Notes: a model not told the origin generated them from the sequence alone. A stretch of 64,000 bases of DNA from Sphingobacterium spiritivorum ATCC 33861 (GCF_000143765.1 NZ_GL379776.1:2465-66464); one strand, 5' to 3'. Positions 26,639-36,039 are shown, counted from the stretch's first letter. Made by a program: numbers and translations.

Positions 26639-27541
26639 ATGAAAAACCTTTCCTTATTCCTGACCCTGTTTTTACTATCCGTTGCAAGCTCAGCCTTTGC
26701 TCAGAAGACTGATCAAAAACTGGAAAAGAAACTCAAAGAACTTACCCGTGATTTCCATGGTGATATAGGCATCTATGTACGTCATCTCAGAACGAACAAA
26801 GAAGTTATGATTAATGCAGACAGTATTTTTCCTACGGCAAGCATTATCAAAGTACCCATTCTGGCAGGTGTATTTAATAAGATCGGAAAAGGGGAATTAA
26901 AGTACAACGACAAATTTGTATATCGTCAGAGCCGGGTCTATGGCGGTTCGGGACTGATGCAGTTTTTTAAAGATAGCATAGAGACAGATCTGTCTACTAT
27001 GGCAGCACTGATGATAGGATACAGTGATAATGTGACTTCCATCTGGTGTCAGGAACTAGCCGAAGGCACCAAAATTAATGAGCTGATGGATGAATTAGGA
27101 TTACCCAATACCCGTGTCAATTCCCGGACAGCAGGAAGAGAAGCTATCTGGAAAAAATACGGCTGGGGACATACTACGCCACGGGAAATGGCAACTCTTC
27201 TGACGCTGATACGTGCAGGTAAAGTGATATCACCGGATCTGTCCGACAAGATGTATCGTATATTGGGAAATGTTTTTTACAACGAGCGTTCATTATCCCA
27301 GATACCATCTTATATAAAGACTGCTTCAAAGAGTGGCTCTCTGGAGGATGTAAGAACTGAAGTCGTACTGGTGAATGCTCCAAGCGGAGACTATGTATTC
27401 AGTGTATTTACTAAAAATAACAAGGACAGGAGCTGGGAAAAATCCAATGAAGCCGAAGTATTGACACGCAGTATATCCAGCTTACTATGGAATTATTTTG
27501 AACCCAAGCATCCTTTTCCAAAACAACGCCTTCTGGATTAA
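26639..27541 (+). CDS. Class A beta-lactamase-like secreted serine hydrolase
   Basis: A 300-residue protein with a Sec signal (cleavage after SSAFA, residue ~21). Penicilloyl-serine-transferase motifs: Ser68-x-x-Lys71 (TASIIKVP), Ser129-Asp130-Asn131 (YSDNVTS) and Lys231-Ser-Gly (SKSGSLEDVR). The omega loop around residues 162-176 lacks the ExxLN motif of hydrolytic class A enzymes; Glu168 is the nearest candidate but no Asn follows. It may therefore be a weak beta-lactamase or a peptidoglycan-acting relative. Resistance should not be assumed. Confidence 0.8.
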   Translation: MKNLSLFLTLFLLSVASSAFAQKTDQKLEKKLKELTRDFHGDIGIYVRHLRTNKEVMINADSIFPTASIIKVPILAGVFNKIGKGELKYNDKFVYRQSRVYGGSGLMQFFKDSIETDLSTMAALMIGYSDNVTSIWCQELAEGTKINELMDELGLPNTRVNSRTAGREAIWKKYGWGHTTPREMATLLTLIRAGKVISPDLSDKMYRILGNVFYNERSLSQIPSYIKTASKSGSLEDVRTEVVLVNAPSGDYVFSVFTKNNKDRSWEKSNEAEVLTRSISSLLWNYFEPKHPFPKQRLLD

Positions 27542-27637
27542 GACCGGTTCTATTTTACCTGTATTCAAAAACCAAATCAAGTGTAGAACGTTATTAAGGT
27601 ATACAGTGTATATAAAGCACATTTACCTTTTAATACT

Positions 27638-28189
27638 ATGAATACAAACAGATTATCAAAAGAAATGCAGTCCGCACTGATCGCTCAAATGACAAAAGAA
27701 GCCAGTGCAGCACAAATTTACCTGTCATTGGGCATATGGGCGGATGATCAGGGATATGGTGGTATTGCGAATTTTCTATTCAGACATGCCAATGAGGAAA
27801 GGAACCATATGACCAAGTTTATGGAATATATTCTGGAACGTGGAGGTAAACCTCGTGTAGAAGCTATTCCTGCGCCTCCTGCAGAACCCAAATCATTGAC
27901 AGAATGCTTCAACAGAGTATTTCAACATGAAGTAGACAATACAGAAGCCATATACAACATCGTCAATCTATCGATGAAAGAACAGGATTGGGCAACGTGG
28001 AATTTTGCACAGTGGTTTGTCAAAGAACAGATTGAAGAAGAGAAATTGGCGCTGGAATTAATAGACAAGTTGAAAATCGCCGGCGGTGATAAAGCTACGG
28101 ACGAATCGTTGTTCAACCTGGACAAAGCATTGGGAGAAGCAGATGACGAAGTGAGCCTGGCCCGTGAAGCAACTGCTGAAAATCCATAA
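27638..28189 (+). CDS. Ferritin (bacterial non-heme)
   Basis: A 183-residue four-helix ferritin. Ferroxidase ligands are visible at Glu21 (TKEASAAQIYLSLG), Glu54 and His57 (ANEERNHM), and in the QQ/E-containing helix around KEQDWATWNFAQWFVKEQIEEE. The family oxidises Fe(II) and stores it in a 24-mer cage. The C-terminus has a short acidic tail (AEATAENP-like) beyond the usual end. It is monocistronic with a terminator just after it. Confidence 0.95.
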   Translation: MNTNRLSKEMQSALIAQMTKEASAAQIYLSLGIWADDQGYGGIANFLFRHANEERNHMTKFMEYILERGGKPRVEAIPAPPAEPKSLTECFNRVFQHEVDNTEAIYNIVNLSMKEQDWATWNFAQWFVKEQIEEEKLALELIDKLKIAGGDKATDESLFNLDKALGEADDEVSLAREATAENP

Positions 28190-28217
28190 GACAGACAACA
28201 AAAGCTTATATAAAACA

Positions 28218-28250
28218 AAAAGCGGTGACTGTATATAGGTCACCGCTTTT
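28218..28250. terminator. Bidirectional terminator between ferritin and kdsA
   Basis: A 12-bp perfect stem (28218-28229 with 28239-28250), 9-nt loop, with A-run on the left and T-run on the right, so it can serve both the ferritin gene (+) and kdsA (-). Confidence 0.85.
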
Positions 28251-28280
28251 ATTTTATAGAATAATATTCTTTTAGATGTG

Positions 28281-29096
28281 TTACAGGATAGCTTCTCTGA
28301 CACGCACCAATTTTGTCAAAAGACCTTCCAGAAGATCTAAATGAAGCATATTTGCGCCATCAGACTTAGCATTAGCCGGATCCGGATGTGTTTCAATAAA
28401 AAGACCGTCTGCTCCTACAGCAATAGCAGCTTTAGCAATGGTCTCGATAAGCTCAGGCTTTCCTCCTGTCACACCCGAAGTCTGATTGGGTTGTTGCAAA
28501 GAGTGCGTACAGTCCATTACTGTAGGCACCTGAAATGCTTTCATCTGCGGAATTCCTCTGAAATCCACAATCAGATCCTGATATCCGAAGGTATTTCCGC
28601 GATCGGTCAGAAAAACTTTATTATTCCCGGAGTCGATTACTTTATCTACCGCAAACTTCATTGATTCTGCAGAAAGGAATTGTCCTTTTTTAATATTCAC
28701 TACTTTTCCTGTTTCAGCCGCAGCCACCAGCAATTCGGTCTGACGACATAGAAAAGCAGGAATTTGAAGGACATCTACATAGGCCGCTGCAAGAGCTGCC
28801 TCATGGCTTTCATGAATATCCGTAACAGTAGGCACTCCAAAAGTTTGTCCAACTTTTTCCAAAATTTTCAATGCTTTTTCATCTCCTATTCCGGTAAATG
28901 AATCTACGCGTGAACGGTTTGCTTTGCGGTATGATCCTTTAAAAATATAAGGGATATTAAGTTTATCTGTAATAGTAACGATCTTTTCAGCAATGCGGAG
29001 CGCAATATCTTCTCCTTCAATTGCACAAGGGCCGGCCATCAGAAAAAAATTGGCAGACTGACCGTTTTTAATATGAGGTAAATAGGATTGTATCAT
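28281..29096 (-). CDS. kdsA: 3-deoxy-8-phosphooctulonate synthase (Kdo-8-P synthase)
   Basis: A 271-residue KdsA. Motifs are GPCAIEGEDIALRIAE near the start, FKGSYRKANRSR, GVPTVTDIHES, LQIPAFLCRQTELL, NIKKGQFLSAE, FLTDRGNTFGYQ and the C-terminal TKLVRVREAIL. It condenses phosphoenolpyruvate and arabinose-5-phosphate for the LPS inner core sugar Kdo. Asn in KKGQF-type context suggests the metal-independent or mixed class cannot be decided here. It lies 26 nt after recQ, co-directional, and close to kdsD, which makes its substrate. Confidence 0.96.
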   Translation of the reverse strand: MIQSYLPHIKNGQSANFFLMAGPCAIEGEDIALRIAEKIVTITDKLNIPYIFKGSYRKANRSRVDSFTGIGDEKALKILEKVGQTFGVPTVTDIHESHEAALAAAYVDVLQIPAFLCRQTELLVAAAETGKVVNIKKGQFLSAESMKFAVDKVIDSGNNKVFLTDRGNTFGYQDLIVDFRGIPQMKAFQVPTVMDCTHSLQQPNQTSGVTGGKPELIETIAKAAIAVGADGLFIETHPDPANAKSDGANMLHLDLLEGLLTKLVRVREAIL

Positions 29097-29122
29097 GTAA
29101 TAATAAAAAAATTCGTTGTTTG

Positions 29123-31312
29123 TTAGTTACCCAGTTCGGACATAAACTTGATACGCATTAGTTGAATATCTTCATAGGTATAATCAGCTTCACCTAGTTC
29201 TTTCAATGCTGCTTCTATAGAATCCACTTCTGCGCTTTTGAAATAATCATAGACCTCATCCTGACGATCCTGATCGATCATTTCATCGACAAAATATCCG
29301 ATATTGAGTTTGGTACCAGAATTAACGATAGATTCCACTTCTTTCAGAAGATCTTCATAGGACACCCCTTTTGAGGAGGCAATATCTTCCAGTCCGATCT
29401 TACGGTCAATATTCTGGATAATGGAGACTTTCAGTGCTGATTTATTAGCCGTACTCTTGATAACCATATCCTGTGGACGATCAATATCATGATCTTCCAC
29501 ATATTTTTTGATAAGTTCGACAAATGGTGCTCCAAATTTGAGCGCCTTCCCTGATCCCACACCATGAATCTGTTTCATTTCATCCATTGAAATCGGATAG
29601 CAGGTACACATTTCATCGAGTGAAGGGTCCTGAAAGATAACAAACGGCGGAAGAGATTTTTGCTTGGCAATCTTTTTCCGCAATTCTTTCAGCATTTTCA
29701 ACAATTCGGTATCCATAGCACCTGAGCTTTGTGTAGGTTCTTCAGAACCGTCGACATCGGCTTTTTCCATGGGTCTGTTGAGAATAAATTTGATGGCATA
29801 TGGATTATCGATGTACTTACGGCCACCGTCCGTCAGCATTAATAACCCGTAATGATCGATATCTTTCTTCAGAAAATTAGCAAGTTCCGCCTGTCTGAGT
29901 ACGGATTTCCAGTAAATCACACCTTGTTCTTTACCTTTACCGAACAAAGCATGTTCATCGTGCTTGTAAGCCGATACCGGTTGGTTAGTCTGTCCCATCA
30001 GGACATTGATCAGGTGCTGATCATCGAACTTCTCTCCCTGCTCTTTAATAAATCCCAACACTTTGAGCAGAGACTCTTCTGCATCAAAGTAGGTCTTCTT
30101 TGTCTTACAGTTGTCGCACATATTGTTGCAACCCGCCTCATCAAAATTTTCACCGAAATAGTGTAGAATCTGCTTACGGCGGCATACTGCTGACTCCGAA
30201 TAATCTATCACTTCTTTTAATATCTGTGTACCGATCTCACGTTCTGACACCGGCTTATCTTTCATGAATTTGGTCAGCTTTTCAACATCCTTTTCAGAAT
30301 AGAATGTGACACAGACTCCTTCTCCTCCATCTCGTCCTGCACGTCCGGTCTCCTGATAGTAGCCTTCCATTGATTTTGGAATATCATGGTGGATGACATA
30401 TCTGACATCAGGTTTATCAATGCCCATCCCAAAAGCTATTGTCGCCACGATGACCTCGACATCTTCCATCAGAAATTTGTCCTGTGTATCTGCACGTGTC
30501 TTGGCATCCAGCCCTGCATGATAAGGTAATGCTTTGATACCGTTGATATTTAATACCTCGGCGATTTCTTCAACCTTCTTACGGCTCAGACAATATACAA
30601 TTCCAGTCTTTCCTGAATTATTTTTGATAAAACGGACAATCTCTTTGACAACGTTCTTTTTTGTCCGAACTTCATAATACAGATTGGTACGGTTGAAGGA
30701 CGATTTGAACAGTGTAGCATCCGTCATCTGCAGATTTTTACGGATATCAGACTGCACCTTAGGGGTAGCTGTAGCCGTCAGCGCAATAATAGGAATATTT
30801 TCACCTATACCATTGATTACCTGCCGGATCTTACGATATTCAGGTCTGAAGTCATGTCCCCATTCGGAGATACAATGTGCTTCATCCACAGCTACAAAAG
30901 AGACCGTGATCTGTCGTAAAAATTCAATATTCTCATCTTTAGACAGCGACTCCGGAGCGACATATAACAACTTGGTCTTACCCTGTGTTACATCCTGTTT
31001 TACTTTCGTAATTTCTCCCTTATTGAGAGAAGAATTCAGAAAATGTGCAATACTATCCGTGCCTCCGAATGCTCTGAGTTGGTCTACCTGATTCTTCATC
31101 AATGCAATGAGCGGAGAGATGACAATAGCGGTACCCTGACTCATAAGCGCAGGCAGCTGATAACATATGGATTTACCCCCACCTGTCGGCATAATTACGA
31201 AAGTGTCTTTTTTATTGAGCACATTTGTAATAATAGCCTCCTGGTCTCCTTTAAACGTATCAAACCCGAAAAAATCCTGAAGATTATCAAATAATGACTT
31301 TTCTATATCCAT
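29123..31312 (-). CDS. recQ: ATP-dependent DNA helicase RecQ
   Basis: A 729-residue RecQ. Walker A MPTGGGKSICYQLP, the DEAH box (AVDEAHCISEWGHDFRP), the helicase C domain (IVYCLSRKKVEEIAE, GMGIDKPDVRYV, QETGRAGRDG) and the four-Cys zinc site (CRRKQILHYFGE, then CNNMCDNCK) are all present. An HRDC domain follows (~525-600), with an additional C-terminal winged-helix-like tail of about 120 residues, longer than E. coli RecQ (~610). It unwinds recombination and repair intermediates. It is divergent from kdsD and upstream of kdsA. Confidence 0.97.
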   Translation of the reverse strand: MDIEKSLFDNLQDFFGFDTFKGDQEAIITNVLNKKDTFVIMPTGGGKSICYQLPALMSQGTAIVISPLIALMKNQVDQLRAFGGTDSIAHFLNSSLNKGEITKVKQDVTQGKTKLLYVAPESLSKDENIEFLRQITVSFVAVDEAHCISEWGHDFRPEYRKIRQVINGIGENIPIIALTATATPKVQSDIRKNLQMTDATLFKSSFNRTNLYYEVRTKKNVVKEIVRFIKNNSGKTGIVYCLSRKKVEEIAEVLNINGIKALPYHAGLDAKTRADTQDKFLMEDVEVIVATIAFGMGIDKPDVRYVIHHDIPKSMEGYYQETGRAGRDGGEGVCVTFYSEKDVEKLTKFMKDKPVSEREIGTQILKEVIDYSESAVCRRKQILHYFGENFDEAGCNNMCDNCKTKKTYFDAEESLLKVLGFIKEQGEKFDDQHLINVLMGQTNQPVSAYKHDEHALFGKGKEQGVIYWKSVLRQAELANFLKKDIDHYGLLMLTDGGRKYIDNPYAIKFILNRPMEKADVDGSEEPTQSSGAMDTELLKMLKELRKKIAKQKSLPPFVIFQDPSLDEMCTCYPISMDEMKQIHGVGSGKALKFGAPFVELIKKYVEDHDIDRPQDMVIKSTANKSALKVSIIQNIDRKIGLEDIASSKGVSYEDLLKEVESIVNSGTKLNIGYFVDEMIDQDRQDEVYDYFKSAEVDSIEAALKELGEADYTYEDIQLMRIKFMSELGN

Positions 31313-31411
31313 TGACTAAGGGAAAATTAAGATAGACTACAACCTTTTTTTAAGTTAAATAATAACTTATTTTTGTGAATAAATGAATATATAAAAATAG
31401 ATATAATATTT

Positions 31412-32377
31412 GTGAAAAACAATACTCAAATCAAAAACATAGCCATTGAGGCCATCGCGCTGGAAGCACAATCCGTACAAAATCTGACAAACAATATCAA
31501 TGATGATTTTGTAGGTGTTGTGCATGAAATCCTTAACCTCAAAGGCCGCGTTATCGTCACCGGAATCGGCAAAAGTGCCATCATAGCACAAAAGATCGTA
31601 GCTACCCTCAATTCGACAGGCACGCCTTCTATTTTTCTTCATGCGGCAGATGCTATCCACGGAGACCTGGGCATCGTACAGCCTCAGGATCTGATCATTG
31701 CACTATCCAAAAGCGGCAACACACCGGAAATAAAAGTTCTCGTTCCATTTTTGAAACAAACACAAAATAAGCTTGTAGCCATAGTCGGAAATACCGGATC
31801 TTTTCTGGCTCAACATGCAGACTACATCCTGGATACTACTGTCGAGCGGGAAGCATGTCCCAACAACCTCGCTCCCACAACGAGCACTACTGCTCAACTT
31901 GCAATGGGAGATGCGCTGGCTGTTGTCCTGCAGGAATGCCGTGAATTTTCGGACCGCGACTTTGCAAAGTACCACCCTGGAGGAGCATTAGGAAAGCAGT
32001 TGTATCTTAAAGTAAGTGATCTTTCAGATCAAAACGGCAAACCTGAAGTTAGTCCTGAGGCTTCCGTCAGACAAATTATTATTACGATCACACAATTTCG
32101 CCTTGGAGCTACAGCCGTGATTGATCAGGGCACTATACTGGGTATTATTACAGATGGAGATATTCGCCGAATGCTGGAAACTCACGATGATTTGTCTCAC
32201 ATCACAGCAAAAGATATTATGGGTAAAAGCCCTAAGCTCATTGACAAAAATGAGTTGGCTGTCAATGCTCTTCACCAGATGAAAGACAATAATATCACAC
32301 AGTTGCTGGCTACGGAAAACGGAAAATACGCAGGCATAATACATATACAGGATCTATTGAAAGAAGGGATTATTTAA
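31412..32377 (+). CDS. kdsD: Arabinose-5-phosphate isomerase (KpsF/GutQ family)
   Basis: A 321-residue protein starting with GTG at 31412; no usable ATG lies in frame nearby. An N-terminal SIS domain (GRVIVTGIGKSAIIAQKIVATLNSTG, ALSKSGNTPE) is followed by two CBS domains (~205-320; GIITDGDIRRMLE, KDIMGKSPKLIDKN). The family converts ribulose-5-phosphate to arabinose-5-phosphate, the KdsA substrate. AKYHPGGALGK is the family's active-site lid motif. Its promoter must lie in the 99-nt gap shared with recQ. Confidence 0.95.
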   Translation: MKNNTQIKNIAIEAIALEAQSVQNLTNNINDDFVGVVHEILNLKGRVIVTGIGKSAIIAQKIVATLNSTGTPSIFLHAADAIHGDLGIVQPQDLIIALSKSGNTPEIKVLVPFLKQTQNKLVAIVGNTGSFLAQHADYILDTTVEREACPNNLAPTTSTTAQLAMGDALAVVLQECREFSDRDFAKYHPGGALGKQLYLKVSDLSDQNGKPEVSPEASVRQIIITITQFRLGATAVIDQGTILGIITDGDIRRMLETHDDLSHITAKDIMGKSPKLIDKNELAVNALHQMKDNNITQLLATENGKYAGIIHIQDLLKEGII

Positions 32378-32427
32378 TGGTTTAAGCGCTCCCCTGCATA
32401 ATACCCTTAATTCAAACGCTTACTCAC

Positions 32428-33690
32428 ATGGAATTATACTATACATTTTCTATTTTAATAGTTCTGGCAGCTATTTTTGCCTACCTTAATCACCGCTTTC
32501 TGCGGCTGCCTTCTTCGATTGGCATTATGTTGATTGCGCTATTAGTTTCCGTATGCATCGTTCTTTTCGGAGACAGGATAGCAGGCAACGAGATTTCGAA
32601 GTTTTCTTCTATGATCACTAAGCTTGACTTTTCGGATGTGCTTATGGGGGCTATGCTTAATTTTTTACTCTTTGCAGGAGCAATTCATATCAATATCAAC
32701 GACCTCAAAAGTCAAAAAGGAGCAGTCATGTTCTTCTCCACTTTAGGAGTCGTTATATCTACTTTCATGGTAGGTTTACTGATGTATTATATCTTACCTG
32801 TTCTTAACATCCACCTACCGCTGATTTACTGTCTGATATTTGGTGCGTTAATCTCTCCTACCGATCCGATTGCCGTGCTGAGTATTCTCAAAACAACCGG
32901 TGTGTCCAAAGCACTGGAAACAAAATTTGCGGGTGAATCCCTCTTTAATGACGGGGTTGCGGTAGTTCTTTTCGCCGTCTTACTAAATATTGCTTTAGGC
33001 ACATCGACAGATATCACCATTGCCAATGTAGGCTGGTTATTTGTAAAAGAAGCCGGAGGAGGTCTTGTACTGGGGATAGCGCTCGGTCAGCTCTGCTCCT
33101 ATCTGATGAGAAAGATTGATGACTATAAAGTATCGGTACTCATGAGTCTGGCTGTAGTGATGGGCGGTTATCTGGTTGCACATTCTTTTCATTGTTCGGG
33201 ACCGCTTACAATGGTAGCCGCAGGGTTGATCATCGGTAATAAAAACAACACAAAGGGAGCAATGTCTGAGGAAACTAAAGATTATCTGAATAAATTCTGG
33301 GAACTGATAGATGAGATCCTGAATGCTATTCTGTTTCTAATTATTGGTTTTGAACTGTTAATCATACCCAGCATTCCTAATTATTGGATCTTAGGTTTTA
33401 CTTCTGTAGTACTGGTATTGATTGCTCGCTTTGTTTCCATATACATTCCGGGAAGATTATTTCCAAAATTGAATATCAATAAAGCCGCGACGACATTACT
33501 GGTATGGGGAGGATTGCGAGGTGGAGTTTCTATTGCTCTGGCCCTGTCTCTTCCGGTTGGTGAACATAAAGACTTAGTTTTAGGAATTACCTATTTTGTA
33601 GTTATTTTTTCTATATTAGTTCAGGGCTTGACTCTCGGGAATCTGGCCGGAAGAATTAAGAAAATGGCTACACAGGACAAGTTGAAGTAA
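32428..33690 (+). CDS. CPA1-family Na+/H+ antiporter
   Basis: A 420-residue membrane protein with about 12 hydrophobic spans. The CPA1/NhaP signature is clear: SPTDPIAVLSILKTTGVSKALETKFAGESLFNDGVAVVLFA in pieces, with the ion-binding ND pair in ESLFNDG, and GGLRGGVSIALALSLP near the C-terminus. It exchanges protons for Na+ (or K+) across the inner membrane. It is 50 nt downstream of kdsD on the same strand and may be read through from it. No cytoplasmic regulatory domain is present. Confidence 0.93.
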   Translation: MELYYTFSILIVLAAIFAYLNHRFLRLPSSIGIMLIALLVSVCIVLFGDRIAGNEISKFSSMITKLDFSDVLMGAMLNFLLFAGAIHININDLKSQKGAVMFFSTLGVVISTFMVGLLMYYILPVLNIHLPLIYCLIFGALISPTDPIAVLSILKTTGVSKALETKFAGESLFNDGVAVVLFAVLLNIALGTSTDITIANVGWLFVKEAGGGLVLGIALGQLCSYLMRKIDDYKVSVLMSLAVVMGGYLVAHSFHCSGPLTMVAAGLIIGNKNNTKGAMSEETKDYLNKFWELIDEILNAILFLIIGFELLIIPSIPNYWILGFTSVVLVLIARFVSIYIPGRLFPKLNINKAATTLLVWGGLRGGVSIALALSLPVGEHKDLVLGITYFVVIFSILVQGLTLGNLAGRIKKMATQDKLK

Positions 33691-33741
33691 CAATACTACA
33701 TCATTTTCGTAATATTGTTGTTAAAAAGGTGTTATAACCTA

Positions 33742-33770
33742 TTGTTTTAATTAGATATAGCCTAAATTTG
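33742..33770 (+). promoter_or_regulatory. Bacteroidetes-type promoter for the DUF1573 gene
   Basis: TAAATTTG (33763-33770) matches TAnnTTTG exactly, with TTG at 33742-33744 and an 18-nt spacer. It lies 40 nt before the ATG at 33810. Confidence 0.7.
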
Positions 33771-33809
33771 GTACATAGATTGATATACTTAACTTAAACA
33801 AATTGAAAT

Positions 33810-34184
33810 ATGAAAAATCTCTTCGCCATCGTAGCAGTAGTAATTGCATTCGTAGGATTTACCTCAATGCAGACAGGTAAAGGTGAATTTAAATTCGAGA
33901 AAGAAACACATGACTTTAGCAGTATCCCTGTAGGGAAACCAGCTTCATATGAATTCAAATTTACTAATGGCGGTTCAGAACCTATTATCATCTCTGATGT
34001 AAAGCCAGCTTGCGGATGTTCAGTTGCTGAATTCACTAAAACTCCAATCAAACCCGGAGATGCAGGTGTAGTAAAAGTAACGTATAATGCGGCTTCAAAA
34101 GGTCCTTTTACAAAGAGTTTTACTGTAACTTCTAATACAAAAACTCCGGTGAAAACATTATACATCAAAGGAATTGTTGAATAA
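33810..34184 (+). CDS. Secreted DUF1573-domain protein
   Basis: A 124-residue protein with an N-terminal signal (MKNLFAIVAVVIAFVGFTSMQ). DUF1573 hallmarks are KETHDFSSIPVGKPASYEFKFTN in pieces, EPIIISDVKPACGCSVAEF with the paired cysteines CGC, and a KSFTVTSN strand, forming an Ig-like fold. The family is abundant in Bacteroidota and likely periplasmic; its function is unknown. It has its own promoter and terminator, so it is monocistronic. Confidence 0.85.
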   Translation: MKNLFAIVAVVIAFVGFTSMQTGKGEFKFEKETHDFSSIPVGKPASYEFKFTNGGSEPIIISDVKPACGCSVAEFTKTPIKPGDAGVVKVTYNAASKGPFTKSFTVTSNTKTPVKTLYIKGIVE

Positions 34185-34208
34185 CAGGCTTCCTTCAAAA
34201 GAAAATTC

Positions 34209-34237
34209 ACAAAGGCATCCCAAACGGATGCCTTTGT
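34209..34237 (+). terminator. Terminator after the DUF1573 gene
   Basis: A 12-bp perfect stem (34209-34220 with 34226-34237), 5-nt loop, 24 nt after the stop codon. Confidence 0.75.
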
Positions 34238-34302
34238 TCGTTTAAGCGGCCCGAACAGATTATATATGTCTAAATACTAACCGCTAAGTATTAAAAATTT
34301 CG

Positions 34303-34310
34303 TAGATTTG
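34303..34310 (+). promoter_or_regulatory. Promoter -7 element for the aminotransferase
   Basis: TAGATTTG matches the TAnnTTTG consensus 26 nt before the ATG at 34337. No clear TTG lies at the expected upstream distance, so this is a partial match. Confidence 0.45.
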
Positions 34311-34336
34311 GCATCAAAATTTTAGAACAATTTACT

Positions 34337-35536
34337 ATGCCAGCAATTTCAAGTAAAGGCATTCACATGCCTGCTTCGCCAATCCGTAAACTAACACCAT
34401 TTGCTGATAAAGCCAAGAAAGAAGGAAAAAAAATCTACCATTTAAACATTGGCCAGCCGGATATCGAGACGCCTCAGATTATGTTAGATGCCATTAAGAA
34501 TATTGATTTCAAAGTATGGGCCTACACACCTTCTGAAGGAACTGCGGCGTATAGAAATAAACTAGTTGAATATTACAATAAACTTGATTACAATGTCACT
34601 GCTTCAGATATCCTGGTAACTAACGGAGGTTCCGAAGCGATTACCATTGCGATGCAGGCTTGTCTTAATCCGGGAGAGGAAGTTATTATCCCTGAGCCGT
34701 TTTATGCAAATTACAACGGATTCGCCTGTGCTGCAGATATTGTTGTCAAACCGATTATGTCTTATATTGACAATGGATTTGCATTGCCTCCTATTGCCGA
34801 ATTCGAAAAACTGATTACGGATAAAACCAAGGCTATTGCGATCTGTAACCCGAATAATCCGACGGGATATCTGTATTCCCGTGAAGAATTAGAAGCATTA
34901 CGTGATCTGTGTCTTAAATATGATTTGTTTTTATTTTCGGATGAAGCATACCGTGAGTTTTGCTATGATGGCAAAGCTTTTATTTCACCTATGCATCTGG
35001 AAGGTCTGGAACAACACGTTGTCATCTTTGACACGGTTTCAAAACGTTATTCTGCCTGCGGTGCCAGACTAGGTTGTCTGGTGACCAAAAACAAAGAGTT
35101 GTACAATGTTGCTTTAAAATTTGCACAGGCTCGCTTGAGTCCTCCTGCTGTAGCACAGATTGCTGCCACTGCCGCAGTAGACACTCCGGATAGTTATTTT
35201 GAAGCTGTATCCAAAGAATATACAGCTCGCAGAGACACGTTGGTCCAGGGATTGAACAGTATTGAAGGTGTATTCTGTCCTAATCCCGGAGGAGCATTCT
35301 ATGTGGTTGCAAAATTACCAATTGATAATGCAGACAAATTTTGTCAGTGGATGCTGGAATCGTTTTCATATGAAAATCAAACAGTCATGATGGCACCTGC
35401 AACGGGCTTTTACAGTACCCCCGGAGCAGGTCTGAATGAGGTTCGTATGGCGTATGTACTGAATCAGTCTGACTTAAAAAACGCACTTGTATGTCTTGAA
35501 AAAGCGCTTGCCGAATATCCGGGCAGAACGCTGTAA
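34337..35536 (+). CDS. PLP-dependent class I aminotransferase (aspartate-aminotransferase-like)
   Basis: A 399-residue fold-type I aminotransferase. Motifs are NIGQPDIETPQ, TNGGSEAITIAMQACL for cofactor phosphate, CNPNNPTGYLYS, LFSDEAYREF, and the Schiff-base lysine in TVSKRYSACGARLG. Arg in LNEVRMAYVL binds the substrate carboxylate. By similarity it should act on aspartate or related amino acids. It is monocistronic with a strong terminator 25 nt downstream. Confidence 0.92.
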   Translation: MPAISSKGIHMPASPIRKLTPFADKAKKEGKKIYHLNIGQPDIETPQIMLDAIKNIDFKVWAYTPSEGTAAYRNKLVEYYNKLDYNVTASDILVTNGGSEAITIAMQACLNPGEEVIIPEPFYANYNGFACAADIVVKPIMSYIDNGFALPPIAEFEKLITDKTKAIAICNPNNPTGYLYSREELEALRDLCLKYDLFLFSDEAYREFCYDGKAFISPMHLEGLEQHVVIFDTVSKRYSACGARLGCLVTKNKELYNVALKFAQARLSPPAVAQIAATAAVDTPDSYFEAVSKEYTARRDTLVQGLNSIEGVFCPNPGGAFYVVAKLPIDNADKFCQWMLESFSYENQTVMMAPATGFYSTPGAGLNEVRMAYVLNQSDLKNALVCLEKALAEYPGRTL

Positions 35537-35560
35537 ATCAAAACATTACAACACTAAAAA

Positions 35561-35605
35561 TATTAAAAAGCCTTTTCATGCAAAACATGAAAAGGCTTTT
35601 TAATA
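35561..35605 (+). terminator. Terminator after the aminotransferase
   Basis: A stem of at least 16 bp (35565-35580 with 35586-35601) and up to about 20 with A-T pairs, loop CAAAA. The T-run follows directly. Confidence 0.85.
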
Positions 35606-35660
35606 AAACAATTTAGCCTCTTGATCGTTTATATAATAGTAACGATTTAAATAGAATAGT

Positions 35661-35954
35661 ATGGATAAATTGAAAAAATTTGAGTTGATGGAAAAGATTG
35701 TACGTGAACTCGAGGACGTACGTAACAGTCAACAAGCTGTATTAGAAAAAATCGGCAAAATTGAAGTTGACAATATTGAACTTGGAGATAAAAATCTGGA
35801 AAACACACTTCCGGATATTTACCAGCGTACAGCTGACAATTCGGATGCAATACGGGATTTATTAAACTCCTTTCAGGAGAAAACGGATGATTTCGGTGAG
35901 AAAAATAATGTTGACAAGCTAAAAGAACAGCAACAAATCAACAGTATTAAATAG
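35661..35954 (+). CDS. Small coiled-coil protein of unknown function
   Basis: A 97-residue charged protein with heptad-like helices (LKKFELMEKIVRELEDVRNSQ and later NSDAIRDLLNSFQEK). No signal peptide, no cysteines, no known domain. Codon use resembles the neighbours and it has its own terminator, so it is probably a real gene. Position between the aminotransferase and cmk gives no functional clue. Confidence 0.65.
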   Translation: MDKLKKFELMEKIVRELEDVRNSQQAVLEKIGKIEVDNIELGDKNLENTLPDIYQRTADNSDAIRDLLNSFQEKTDDFGEKNNVDKLKEQQQINSIK

Positions 35955-35975
35955 TTTTTTTCAAAATTACAAATG

Positions 35976-36011
35976 AAAAAGGGTTGCGAATGTAAATTTG
36001 CAACCCTTTTT
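35976..36011. terminator. Bidirectional terminator, coiled-coil gene and cmk
   Basis: A 12-bp perfect stem (35976-35987 with 36000-36011), 12-nt loop, with A-run left and T-run right. It can end both converging transcripts. Confidence 0.8.
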
Positions 36012-36039
36012 ATATGTTATTCTCTCCTGATGTTTACTT

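Noticed and set aside
26639..27541. Antibiotic-resistance gene
   Set aside because: Family membership is clear, but the omega-loop catalytic motif is incomplete and there is no mobile context, so resistance cannot be claimed.
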